From Clostridia bacterium (GTDB lineage Bacteria; Bacillota; Clostridia; Oscillospirales; Acutalibacteraceae): 6,966 nt of DNA. Numbering within the stretch: the first letter of the stretch is position 1; the number at the start of each line of letters is the position of its first letter. The notes under the pieces were generated by a model. The model was not told the origin of the DNA, did not search any database, and was given only the letters and a program-made list of their open reading frames with translations. The stretch spans positions 1 through 6,966 of the forward strand of contig CAAGGN010000012.1 of NCBI GenBank assembly GCA_900769375.1. Direction: 5' to 3'. The position numbers and the translations under genes are program-made. Positions 1-5,760 of the stretch are shown in pieces.

Positions 1-389
1 ATTCGGGCGCAAAGGTAACAGGGCTAGCCCCCCGCATTATATACGAGATCAAAAATATCACTTTCTAATATTTCCGCATCAATACCCATAGTTTCAAGAT
101 TTTCCTCGATAAGCTTACGGTTGGGCTCGGCATAACCCGGATCCATAACGATAAACTTAAGATTAAACGGAACCTCGCTATGCTTATGGAGTTCCTGCAT
201 ACATTTTGCAAGAATCATAGAATCCTTACCGCCCGAAATACAAACGGCAATATTATCATTTTCCTTTATTAGCTCATATTCCTTAACTGCACCTACAAAG
301 TTATTCCATATGACCTTGCGGTAACGCTTGATTATACTGCGTTCTATTTCGGTTTGCTTTGAAAGTTCTCTCTTAATTTTAATCACCAC
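1..389 (-). pseudogene. TtcA-family tRNA 2-thiolation ATPase, 5' part, interrupted by an in-frame TAG
   Basis: The reading frame encodes the N-terminal part of a PP-loop ATPase of the TtcA/TtuA group, which thiolates tRNA using ATP and a cysteine-ligated Fe-S cluster. Residues 52-57 are SGGKDS, the ATP-pyrophosphatase P-loop, and VMDPGY (81-86) is also typical. Codon 122 (positions 26-24) is TAG. Directly after it, in the same frame, the sequence reads P-C-Y-L-C-A-R-M up to the window edge. This is the conserved CxxC segment that in relatives follows a serine (SPCYLCARM), so one base change (for example TCG to TAG) explains the stop. Family members are usually around 250-300 residues, so the ORF ending at the TAG would lack the cluster cysteines. 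The start is probably GTG at 389 (or GTG at 386); an in-frame TAA lies four codons upstream, no ATG is available and the ribosome site is poor. It could be a real nonsense mutation, a sequencing error, or amber readthrough. The remainder lies outside the window. Confidence 0.75.
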
Positions 390-409
390 ACAAATCGCTT
401 ACGCAAATT

Positions 410-516
410 AATAGTGAAGAGTGAAAAGTGAAGAGTTTCGGTGTGCCAAGGCACAATATATATCGTCGGCGCTGCCGACACATTTTCTCTTATCTCTTAT
501 CTCTTCTCTTTTCTCT
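410..516. repeat. Intergenic palindromic element with heptamer-repeat arms
   Basis: The left arm has three 7-bp units at 414-434 (GTGAAGA, GTGAAAA, GTGAAGA). The right arm has four at 487-514 (CTCTTAT, CTCTTAT, CTCTTCT, CTTTTCT). The two arms are roughly complementary (purine-rich against pyrimidine-rich). Between them lie two compact hairpins: 442-447 with 450-455 (TGTGCC/GGCACA), and 465-470 with 474-479 (GTCGGC/GCCGAC), joined by an AT-rich spacer. No ORF is present. From memory, intergenic sequences with tandem GTGAAGA or GAGATAA-like heptamers around small hairpins are dispersed in clostridial genomes, which suggests a non-autonomous repeat family; copy number cannot be judged from one copy. 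It sits between the terminator of the NhaC-type gene and the ttcA-like start. Confidence 0.55.
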
Positions 517-524
517 GTTTAAAT

Positions 525-572
525 AAACAAAAATCACTGCACCTATATTATAGATGCAGTGATTGATTTTTT
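525..572 (-). terminator. Intrinsic terminator of the NhaC-type carrier gene
   Basis: A perfect 10-bp stem (AATCACTGCA at 532-541 with TGCAGTGATT at 555-564) encloses an AT-rich loop that can form a further short stem (543-546 with 550-553). On the minus strand it starts 16 bases after the TAA of the carrier gene and is followed by a T-rich tract. The plus side also has six Ts (567-572), so it could terminate in both directions. Confidence 0.8.
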
Positions 573-580
573 CAATAATT

Positions 581-2182
581 TTATGCTTTTTTAGCTGTAG
601 CAAATTTTAGAACAACGAGAGTTCCTATCATTAAGGCGGCGCCTATGGGAAGAACTATCATCCAGTTGTTCACAAAGCCCGCAATTATGTATGCCACGAA
701 GGATACAGCCGCAACGGTCAAAGCATAAGGAAGCTGAGTTGAAACGTGGTTAATGTGGTTACACTGAGCGCCTGCCGAAGACATAATGGTTGTATCGGAA
801 ATGGGTGAGCAGTGGTCGCCGCAAACCGCGCCTGCAAGGCAAGCCGACATACCGATAGTACCAAGGGCGCTGCCTACGGGGAAGATAGCGAGGACGATGG
901 GGATAAGAATTCCGAAAGTACCCCAAGAAGTACCTGTAGCAAAGGAAATTCCGCAAGCTACGAGGAAGATAATTGCGGGTAAGAAGTTCTGCAATCCGCC
1001 AACATCTGCAAGGGCATTTTCAACGAAGGTAGAGGACTCTAAAAGACCGGTCATATTCTTAAGAGAAGTAGCAAGGGTCAAGATAAGGATAGCGGGTACC
1101 ATTGCCTTAAAGCCCTTAGGAATAGAAGCCATTGCCTGATTGAAAGTGATAAGTCGTCTTGCGATGAAGTAGATAATAACAACTACTAAAGCAACAAGAC
1201 CGCCCCAAGGAAGAGCGACAGTAGCATCGGTATTACCGAAGGCATCTGCAAAGCTAAGTCCGCCGCTTTGACCTACGTAGTAAAGGGCGAAAACACAAAC
1301 TGCGATAAGCACGAGAATGGGGAAAACAAGATCGATAACCTTAGCGTGAGATTTATCGAGAACCTCTTCTTCATCATACTCAACCTCATCCTCATCCTTA
1401 ACCTCTCCGCCGAAGGTGAAAAGGTCACCCTTAGCTGCATTAAGTTCGTGAAGTTTCATAGGACCAAAGTCAAACTTCATAAGAGTAATGGCAATAATGA
1501 AAACGAAGGTTAAAAGTGAATAGAAATTATAAGGAATTGCCTGAATAAAGAGTGATAGACCGTCCTGACCTTCAGGAACATACTCTGAAACTGCTGCTGC
1601 CCAAGAAGAAATAGGAGCTATCATACAAATAGGCGCCGCAGTAGCATCAATAAGATAAGAAAGCTTAGCTCTGGAAATCTTTGCTTCATCGGTTACGGGA
1701 CGCATAACTGCGCCAACAGTTAAGCAGTTAAAATAGTCATCGATAAAGATAAGGATACCGAAAACAAAGGTTGCGAGAGCAGCGCCAACCTTGCTCTTAA
1801 CATTCTTAGCTGCCCAGTTACCAAATGCCTGAGAGCCGCCTGCATTATTGAGCAAAGCAACAATTGCGCCGAGAACTACCAGAAATACGAAGATACCTGC
1901 GGTACCTGATACGGATTCGATAAGACCCTCATTAGTAATCTTATTAACTGTTTCAAGGGGCTTAAATCCCGTAGCCAACAAGCCGCCTGCAAGCACACCC
2001 ACAAACAAAGAAGAATAAACCTCTTTGGTTATAAGGGCTAAACCGATTGCCACAACGGGCGGGAATAGTGACCATAAAGTTCCAACGGGGCTTGTAATTG
2101 AACCTGTGAAGGCGCACAAAACACCGAAAGCCACGATGAAAGCAAAAATGAGCACTTTGGAAATAATGCCTTTTTTTGTCAT
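581..2182 (-). CDS. NhaC-superfamily carrier, probable lysine transporter (LysW type)
   Basis: This is a polytopic membrane protein of 533 residues with about a dozen hydrophobic segments. Hallmarks of the NhaC/ion-transporter superfamily are FIDDYFN (146-152), ATGTSWGTFG (415-424) and GDHCSPISDTT (455-465). A long, strongly acidic hydrophilic loop (about 248-280, with runs of D and E) splits the two halves. The start is ATG at 2182, seven bases after AGGAGGAGAA; a 544-residue reading from 2215 would begin inside the terminator hairpin of the leader and is rejected. By sequence alone it would be called a Na+/H+ antiporter. However, its leader is a lysine riboswitch, and NhaC-superfamily genes under lysine riboswitches were predicted to be lysine transporters (LysW) in comparative genomics by Rodionov and co-workers. 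Substrate assignment is therefore by inference: lysine uptake, probably coupled to Na+ or H+. It stands alone between two terminators. Its stop is TAA. Confidence 0.9.
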   Translation of the reverse strand: MTKKGIISKVLIFAFIVAFGVLCAFTGSITSPVGTLWSLFPPVVAIGLALITKEVYSSLFVGVLAGGLLATGFKPLETVNKITNEGLIESVSGTAGIFVFLVVLGAIVALLNNAGGSQAFGNWAAKNVKSKVGAALATFVFGILIFIDDYFNCLTVGAVMRPVTDEAKISRAKLSYLIDATAAPICMIAPISSWAAAVSEYVPEGQDGLSLFIQAIPYNFYSLLTFVFIIAITLMKFDFGPMKLHELNAAKGDLFTFGGEVKDEDEVEYDEEEVLDKSHAKVIDLVFPILVLIAVCVFALYYVGQSGGLSFADAFGNTDATVALPWGGLVALVVVIIYFIARRLITFNQAMASIPKGFKAMVPAILILTLATSLKNMTGLLESSTFVENALADVGGLQNFLPAIIFLVACGISFATGTSWGTFGILIPIVLAIFPVGSALGTIGMSACLAGAVCGDHCSPISDTTIMSSAGAQCNHINHVSTQLPYALTVAAVSFVAYIIAGFVNNWMIVLPIGAALMIGTLVVLKFATAKKA

Positions 2183-2195
2183 ATTTTCTCCTCCT

Positions 2196-2231
2196 AAAAT
2201 AAAAACGGTAAGCATTTTTAGCGCTTACCGT
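2196..2231 (-). terminator. Riboswitch expression-platform terminator before the carrier gene
   Basis: Read on the minus strand, a perfect 9-bp stem (ACGGTAAGC with GCTTACCGT; plus positions 2223-2231 and 2205-2213) has a 9-base loop. It is followed immediately by TTTTT-A-TTTT, and then by the AGGAGGAGAA ribosome site. Its place between the lysine aptamer and the gene indicates that lysine binding favours this terminator and shuts off transcription. I did not resolve the competing antiterminator helix. Confidence 0.82.
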
Positions 2232-2250
2232 AAAAGATACAAACCTTTAA

Positions 2251-2406
2251 GATAGCACTCCACGAAATGTGACAGTATACTACATATTCTGCAATATACC
2301 AACGATTTAACTTCGGATAAAGATAAACCATTTCGGCGGTCTCCCCTTTCGCACCTCGCTTATCCGAGCGATTATAGGTACTAATAATGTCAACCGCGCC
2401 TCTATC
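2251..2406 (-). ncRNA. Lysine riboswitch (L box) aptamer
   Basis: Read on the minus strand, the leader matches the lysine riboswitch consensus in order. P1 starts with GATAGAGGCGCG (2406 downward). The core GGTGCGAAAGGGGAG then CCGCCGAAATGG follows (about 2355-2329). CTGTCA is near 2275, and GGAGTGCTATC closes P1 (GATAG 2406-2402 with CTATC 2255-2251). The loop CGGATAA (2366-2360) is perfectly complementary to TTATCCG (2320-2314), which fits the known P2-P3 kissing-loop contact. Short hairpins ATATT/AATAT (2297-2284) and CAC/GTG near 2270 fit P4 and P5. The B. subtilis lysC leader shows the same conserved blocks. It senses free lysine and, with the terminator hairpin downstream, should repress the carrier gene when lysine is plentiful. 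Confidence 0.92.
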
Positions 2407-2408
2407 AA

Positions 2409-2444
2409 TAAAAGCATAATATCACATAAGTTTTTATATGTCAA
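2409..2444 (-). promoter_or_regulatory. Sigma-A promoter of the lysine-riboswitch transcript
   Basis: On the minus strand a perfect -35 box TTGACA (2444-2439) is followed by 17 bases and a -10 box TATTAT (2421-2416). Transcription would start near A2409, three bases before the P1 stem of the riboswitch, so the aptamer is at the very 5' end of the RNA. The -35 box begins 12 bases past the T-run of the rpsR terminator. Confidence 0.88.
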
Positions 2445-2455
2445 CTTATTTTGAC

Positions 2456-2485
2456 AAAAAAATACCCGCCTCTTTCCGAGGCGGG
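2456..2485 (-). terminator. Intrinsic terminator of the rpsF-ssb-rpsR operon
   Basis: A GC-rich 8-bp stem (CCCGCCTC 2465-2472 with GAGGCGGG 2478-2485) has a 5-base loop. On the minus strand it is followed by TA and seven Ts (2462-2456). It lies 11 bases after the rpsR stop codon. Confidence 0.93.
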
Positions 2486-2496
2486 ATAAAAAGCAA

Positions 2497-2736
2497 TTAA
2501 TCGTTAACGTAAGGAAGAAGAGCTACCTGACGTGCACGCTTAATAGCGGTAGTAAGAGCACGCTGATGCTTAGCACAGGTGCCGGTTGCACGACGGGGTA
2601 AAATCTTTGCGCGTTCAGAAACGAACTTGCGAAGACGAGCAACATCCTTATAATCGATTTCTTCTATACGATCAGCACAGAAATGGCAAACTTTCTTGCG
2701 TGCCTTTCTGAATGCGGGCTTATCGTTCTTTTCCAT
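2497..2736 (-). CDS. rpsR: Small ribosomal subunit protein bS18
   Basis: This 79-residue protein matches bS18 along its length. It has a basic N-terminus, the central helix with LRKFVSERAKILPRR (35-49), and the TGTCAKHQR segment (52-60) followed by the conserved AIKRAR(Q)VALLPY tail. S18 binds as a dimer with S6 in the 30S platform. Cysteines 17 and 20 (CHFC) with C54 and H57 make a possible zinc site, the metal-binding form of S18. ATG at 2736 follows AAGGAGGAAC with normal spacing. It is the last gene of the rpsF-ssb-rpsR operon, 52 bases after ssb, and is followed by a strong terminator. Confidence 0.97.
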   Translation of the reverse strand: MEKNDKPAFRKARKKVCHFCADRIEEIDYKDVARLRKFVSERAKILPRRATGTCAKHQRALTTAIKRARQVALLPYVND

Positions 2737-2788
2737 TTGAAAGTTCCTCCTTTTCAGTAATTATCCTTTATCGGATTAAAAAAGAGTA

Positions 2789-3208
2789 TTAGAAGGGAAG
2801 GTCATCATCCATACCGCCGATTTCGGTAAAATCACCTGCATCAGCATTGGAATAAGAAGCGGCGCTATCATCTACGCCTCCTGCTGAATCCCTCTTAGAC
2901 TCTACAAACTGGGCATTGTTAACAACAACCTCAAAAGCAGTACGGTTATTGCCGTTTTTATCGGTATAACGACGGGTTTGAATAGCGCCCTCGATACCAA
3001 TCATATTGCCCTTCTTGAAATACTTTGTAATAAACTCAGCATTCTGACGCCAAGCAACAACGTTGATGAAGTCTGCCTGAGTTTCTTCGCCTGAACGGTA
3101 GCGGCGACTTACTGCGATGGAGAATGAAGTCACTGATATACCGTTGGGAGTGGTTTTAAGCTCCGGGTCAGCGGTAAGGCGACCAGTTAATACTACTAAG
3201 TTAAACAT
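2789..3208 (-). CDS. ssb: Single-stranded DNA-binding protein
   Basis: The protein has 139 residues. Residues 1-104 form the OB-fold typical of bacterial SSB, beginning FNLVVLTGRLTADPEL and including the aromatic W53 (VVAWR), the GxIQTRRYTDKNG strand (74-86) and FEVVVNNAQF (92-101). A glycine/serine/aspartate-rich linker leads to the acidic tip DDDLPF (134-139), the peptide that docks replication and repair enzymes. It coats single-stranded DNA as a tetramer in replication, recombination and repair. It lies between rpsF and rpsR, the common Firmicute order. The start at 3208 follows GGAGG with 15 bases between the rpsF stop and this ATG, so translation is likely coupled. Confidence 0.97.
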   Translation of the reverse strand: MFNLVVLTGRLTADPELKTTPNGISVTSFSIAVSRRYRSGEETQADFINVVAWRQNAEFITKYFKKGNMIGIEGAIQTRRYTDKNGNNRTAFEVVVNNAQFVESKRDSAGGVDDSAASYSNADAGDFTEIGGMDDDLPF

Positions 3209-3223
3209 TTTTAAAATCCTCCA

Positions 3224-3505
3224 TTACTTTTTAATTACCATAACGCGAAGAACGCCATCGGTAATACCTGCTACACGCTCGAGCTCTGCGGGGAATTCGG
3301 GAGCACTTGTAAACGTAGTGAATACGTAGTAGCCCTCTGCCTCATCGTTGATAAGGTATGCAAGACGGCGCTTGCCCCATTCGTCAACATTTTCGACCGT
3401 GCCATTTTTTGCGATAAGGTCGTTAAACTTATCCTTAAGAGCGTTAACGGCTTCATCACCGCCAGCTACAGAATAGATAAGAGCTGCCTCATACTTATTG
3501 GTCAT
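3224..3505 (-). CDS. rpsF: Small ribosomal subunit protein bS6
   Basis: This 93-residue protein has the bS6 ferredoxin-like fold pattern. It begins NKYEAALIYSV, contains EWGKRRLAYLIN (42-53) and EGYYVFTTF (57-65), and ends ITDGVLRVMVIKK. It pairs with S18 on the 30S platform. The start chosen is ATG at 3505, nine bases after AGGAGGTG, and it aligns with the usual S6 N-terminus. A longer reading to 3556 adds 17 residues that encode leader hairpins and is rejected. It is the first gene of the rpsF-ssb-rpsR operon. The dedicated promoter and structured leader suggest feedback control by S6:S18. Confidence 0.97.
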   Translation of the reverse strand: MTNKYEAALIYSVAGGDEAVNALKDKFNDLIAKNGTVENVDEWGKRRLAYLINDEAEGYYVFTTFTSAPEFPAELERVAGITDGVLRVMVIKK

Positions 3506-3529
3506 TTCGTTGCACCTCCTTTTGGACTT

Positions 3530-3583
3530 TTGGCCGTGCATAGTTATGCACAGCAAGGATTAAACGGCATATTTCTCCGTTTA
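3530..3583 (-). promoter_or_regulatory. Structured rpsF 5' leader, candidate S6:S18 autoregulatory element
   Basis: The leader between the promoter and the rpsF ribosome site holds two hairpins: TAAACGG/CCGTTTA (3561-3567 with 3577-3583), and GTGCAT/ATGCAC (3536-3541 with 3546-3551). The second has a possible outer extension across a small internal loop (3530-3532 with 3554-3556). An S6:S18-binding RNA motif upstream of rpsF is known in many bacteria. I see the right location and a hairpin with an internal loop, but I could not confirm the consensus bases. Confidence 0.35.
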
Positions 3584-3585
3584 GC

Positions 3586-3621
3586 ATAAACCATTATAAC
3601 AACACACCTTCGATTAGTCAA
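3586..3621 (-). promoter_or_regulatory. Promoter of the rpsF-ssb-rpsR operon
   Basis: On the minus strand TTGACT (3621-3616) is separated by 17 bases from a perfect TATAAT (3598-3593). Transcription would start near 3586, giving a leader of about 80 bases before the rpsF start. Confidence 0.88.
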
Positions 3622-3651
3622 CCATTTTTTTACTTTAATTTTATTATGATG

Positions 3652-3687
3652 TTGATTTTTTTATATAATAGTGTTAATATAATTGAG
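3652..3687 (+). promoter_or_regulatory. Promoter of the FAD oxidoreductase-coaX transcript
   Basis: TTGATT (3652-3657) and TAATAT (3675-3680) are 17 bases apart, with a start expected near 3687. It faces away from the rpsF promoter; the two -35 boxes are about 30 bases apart. Downstream, GAGGT at 3702-3706 serves the ATG at 3714. Confidence 0.68.
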
Positions 3688-3713
3688 AAAATAAATGTCT
3701 CGAGGTAATATTA

Positions 3714-4901
3714 ATGTATATAACCGAGAAAAAAAGAAAAACGCCCGTTACCGATAATTACGATACCGTAATCGTTGGCGGCGGTATAGCGGGAATTTCT
3801 GCCGCTCTTGCTTCGGCTCGAAACGGCGCTAAAACCCTTCTAATTGAACGGGAATATATGTTAGGCGGTCTTGCTACGGCAGGACTTATCGTCATTTACC
3901 TTCCCATATGCGACGGCAAGGGTAAGCAGGTTTGCTACGGAATTGCCGAAGAGCTTATTAAACTCTCGGTGGCAGACGGAAGCGAACACCCCCATAAAGC
4001 AGAAGAATGGATAAAAGGCGAAGAAATCAAAAAAGGCCGCTATCTTACCTATTTTAATCCCAACGTGTTCGCTGTTCGTTGCGAGCAGCTGCTTATAGAA
4101 AACGGCGTGGATATCCTTTATGGTACCGCGGTTTGCGAAACCCTGGTTAAAAAGCGCTCTATCACCCATCTTATAACCGAAAACAAATCGGGCAGAGAAG
4201 CCATTTCCGTGAAGGCGGTTGTTGACTGCACAGGCGATGCGGATATATGCCATCTTGCAGGTGAAAATACTGCTTTATCAGAACGAAACGGTAATATTCT
4301 TGCCGCCTGGTGCATTGAAACTTTAGACGGTAAAACTCTGCTTCGTCCCATAGGCGCTTGCGATTCTCAACAGACCGAGGATGAACTTTCAGAGGTTAAA
4401 AACACCAAGTCAATTTCGGGTATAAATGCCAAAGAAAATTCCGAGAGAACAATCCTTTCCCACAAGCTTATGCTTGATGAATTTCTTAAAAATGGACCTT
4501 TAAGTGAAACACATTCCCTTTCCACTATGCCTTCCATTCCTCAGCTTCGTATGACTCGGCGTATTGTGGGTAAATATACCCAAGGCGAAAAGGAAATGCA
4601 TAAGGAATTCCCCGATAGCGTCGGTCTTTTCCCCGACTGGAAAAGCTGCGGACCTATATACGAACTTCCCTTCTCATGCCTTAAGGGTGAAAAGATTAAA
4701 AATCTTCTTGCGGCGGGCAGATGCATTTCAAGTGATGATGAATTATGGGATATAACAAGGGTTATTCCCGTTTGCGCAGTATCAGGCGAAGCTGCAGGAA
4801 CTGCGGCGGCTCTAAGCCCTGATCTTGATAAAATTGATATAACCGCCTTGCAAGAAAAGTTAAGACACCAAGGCGTTAAAATTCACGAAAAGGAGTTATA
4901 A
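3714..4901 (+). CDS. FAD-dependent oxidoreductase (FAD_oxidored family), substrate unknown
   Basis: The protein has 395 residues and starts with a Rossmann dinucleotide-binding fold. It shows DTVIVGGGIAGISAA (17-31) with the GxGxxG-type loop at 22-27, and E45 at the end of the second strand to hold the FAD ribose. ML-GG-LATAG (49-57) follows. The internal DCTGDAD (171-177), the R-rich PQLRMTRRIVGKY (276-288), and the C-terminal AAGRCIS (333-339) with SGEAAGTAAAL (357-367) are typical of the FAD_oxidored group (PF12831). No signal peptide or membrane segment is visible, so it is cytoplasmic. The substrate cannot be read from the sequence. Its stop is two bases from the coaX ATG, and the coaX ribosome site AAGGAG lies inside its last codons, so the pair is translationally coupled. 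Whether it supports CoA metabolism or is only co-expressed is unknown. Confidence 0.88.
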   Translation: MYITEKKRKTPVTDNYDTVIVGGGIAGISAALASARNGAKTLLIEREYMLGGLATAGLIVIYLPICDGKGKQVCYGIAEELIKLSVADGSEHPHKAEEWIKGEEIKKGRYLTYFNPNVFAVRCEQLLIENGVDILYGTAVCETLVKKRSITHLITENKSGREAISVKAVVDCTGDADICHLAGENTALSERNGNILAAWCIETLDGKTLLRPIGACDSQQTEDELSEVKNTKSISGINAKENSERTILSHKLMLDEFLKNGPLSETHSLSTMPSIPQLRMTRRIVGKYTQGEKEMHKEFPDSVGLFPDWKSCGPIYELPFSCLKGEKIKNLLAAGRCISSDDELWDITRVIPVCAVSGEAAGTAAALSPDLDKIDITALQEKLRHQGVKIHEKEL

Positions 4902-4903
4902 AT

Positions 4904-5668
4904 ATGCTTCTTACCATCGATATCGGCAACACCAATTTGACTTTAGGCGTTTACGATGAAAGCGTTCTGCTTTTTACCGCCCGTCTTTCTACCGATACCC
5001 GTTTAACCAGCGACCAATATGCCGTTGCCATTAAGGATATTCTTGCCCTGCATAACACTGATTACAGTGATATTGAGGACTGCATAATTGCTTCGGTTGT
5101 TCCAACTGTTGCGACCTCGGTGGCAAATGCCATTTCACTTCTTTGCCATATTGTTCCCTTGGAACTCGGCCCCGGTCTTAAAACGGGTCTTAATATCAAA
5201 ATAGACAACCCCGCTCAGCTTGGCGCAGACCTTGTTGCAGGAGCGGTTGGAGCCATAAGCGAATATACCCTTCCCTGCATCGTGATTGATATGGGAACGG
5301 CCACTACCGTAAGCGTTATAAACGGCGAAGGTCAGTTTATGGGCGGCTCAATTGCGGCGGGAGTTATGCTAACCCTTAAGGCCCTTACGGAAAACACCTC
5401 TCAGCTCCCTTCAATAAACCTTTCCGCGCCTCCCTCGGTTATCGGCAGAAACACCGTTGACTGTATGCGTTCAGGCCTCATTCTCGGCACTGCATCTATG
5501 ATAGACGGACTTATTGAAAGGATTTCTGCAGAACTTGACGAAATACCTACCGTTATCGCAACGGGCGGGCTTTCTAAGGAAATAATCACCCATTGTAAAA
5601 GCGAAATAATCTATAACGAAAACCTTCTGCTTGAGGGACTTCTCGAGATTTACGAAAAGAACAAATAA
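4904..5668 (+). CDS. coaX: Type III pantothenate kinase
   Basis: The protein has 254 residues, the normal length for CoaX. It belongs to the ASKHA fold: the phosphate-1 motif DIGNTN is at 6-11, the pantothenate-site and catalytic motif LGADL at 106-110 (D109; many relatives have GADR), and the phosphate-2 motif IDMGTATT at 128-135. GGSIAAGV (147-154) and ATGGLS (219-224) complete the family pattern. It phosphorylates pantothenate with ATP, the committed step of coenzyme A synthesis. Class III enzymes usually need a monovalent cation and are insensitive to CoA feedback (family knowledge). It starts 2 bases after the FAD oxidoreductase stop, using AAGGAG in the end of that gene. The next gene is a vitamin-type ECF S-component, which fits pantothenate supply. 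Confidence 0.95.
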   Translation: MLLTIDIGNTNLTLGVYDESVLLFTARLSTDTRLTSDQYAVAIKDILALHNTDYSDIEDCIIASVVPTVATSVANAISLLCHIVPLELGPGLKTGLNIKIDNPAQLGADLVAGAVGAISEYTLPCIVIDMGTATTVSVINGEGQFMGGSIAAGVMLTLKALTENTSQLPSINLSAPPSVIGRNTVDCMRSGLILGTASMIDGLIERISAELDEIPTVIATGGLSKEIITHCKSEIIYNENLLLEGLLEIYEKNK

Positions 5669-5684
5669 TCTATATCTCAGGCAT

Positions 5685-5753
5685 AACTGATTTTTCAGTT
5701 TATATATGTCAAATTCATTATGAACTGTATCCGTTTTGGAACAGTATCGGAGG
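5685..5753 (+). promoter_or_regulatory. coaX-ECF intergenic region with hairpins and a 12-bp direct repeat
   Basis: This 92-bp gap holds a small hairpin AACTGA/TCAGTT (5685-5690 with 5695-5700) without a T-run. A second hairpin, ACTGT-a-TCC with GGA-ACAGT (5724-5732 with 5738-5745), ends just before the GGAGG ribosome site (5749-5753). The same bases also form a direct repeat, GAACTGTATCCG (5722-5733) and GAACAGTATCGG (5739-5750), matching at 10 of 12 positions with a 17-bp period. It could be a weak RNA structure occluding the start or a repressor site. No convincing separate promoter is visible. Confidence 0.35.
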
Positions 5754-5760
5754 TAATTTT

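Noticed and set aside
28..33. Frameshift at the run of six Cs in the ttcA-like gene
   Set aside because: The family motif after the TAG is in the same frame as the sequence before it, so no net shift has occurred.
414..514. Short tandem repeats as a possible CRISPR array
   Set aside because: The units are only 7 bp and contiguous or nearly so, with no spacers of regular length and no cas genes.
786..1513. Plus-strand open frames inside the carrier gene (786-1139 and 1268-1513)
   Set aside because: They are antisense to a well-supported membrane protein gene, lack ribosome sites and resemble no family.
2183..2215. Longer N-terminus of the NhaC-type carrier starting at 2215
   Set aside because: The extra codons overlap the riboswitch terminator, its T-run and the AGGAGG site; the ATG at 2182 has ideal spacing.
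2232..2430. A sodium or other cation riboswitch before the NhaC-type gene
   Set aside because: The conserved blocks and the kissing-loop complement match the lysine riboswitch in order, so no other class is needed.
3506..3556. Longer N-terminus of S6 starting at 3556
   Set aside because: The extension encodes leader hairpins and the ribosome site. S6 proteins begin at the NKYEAAL-type segment.
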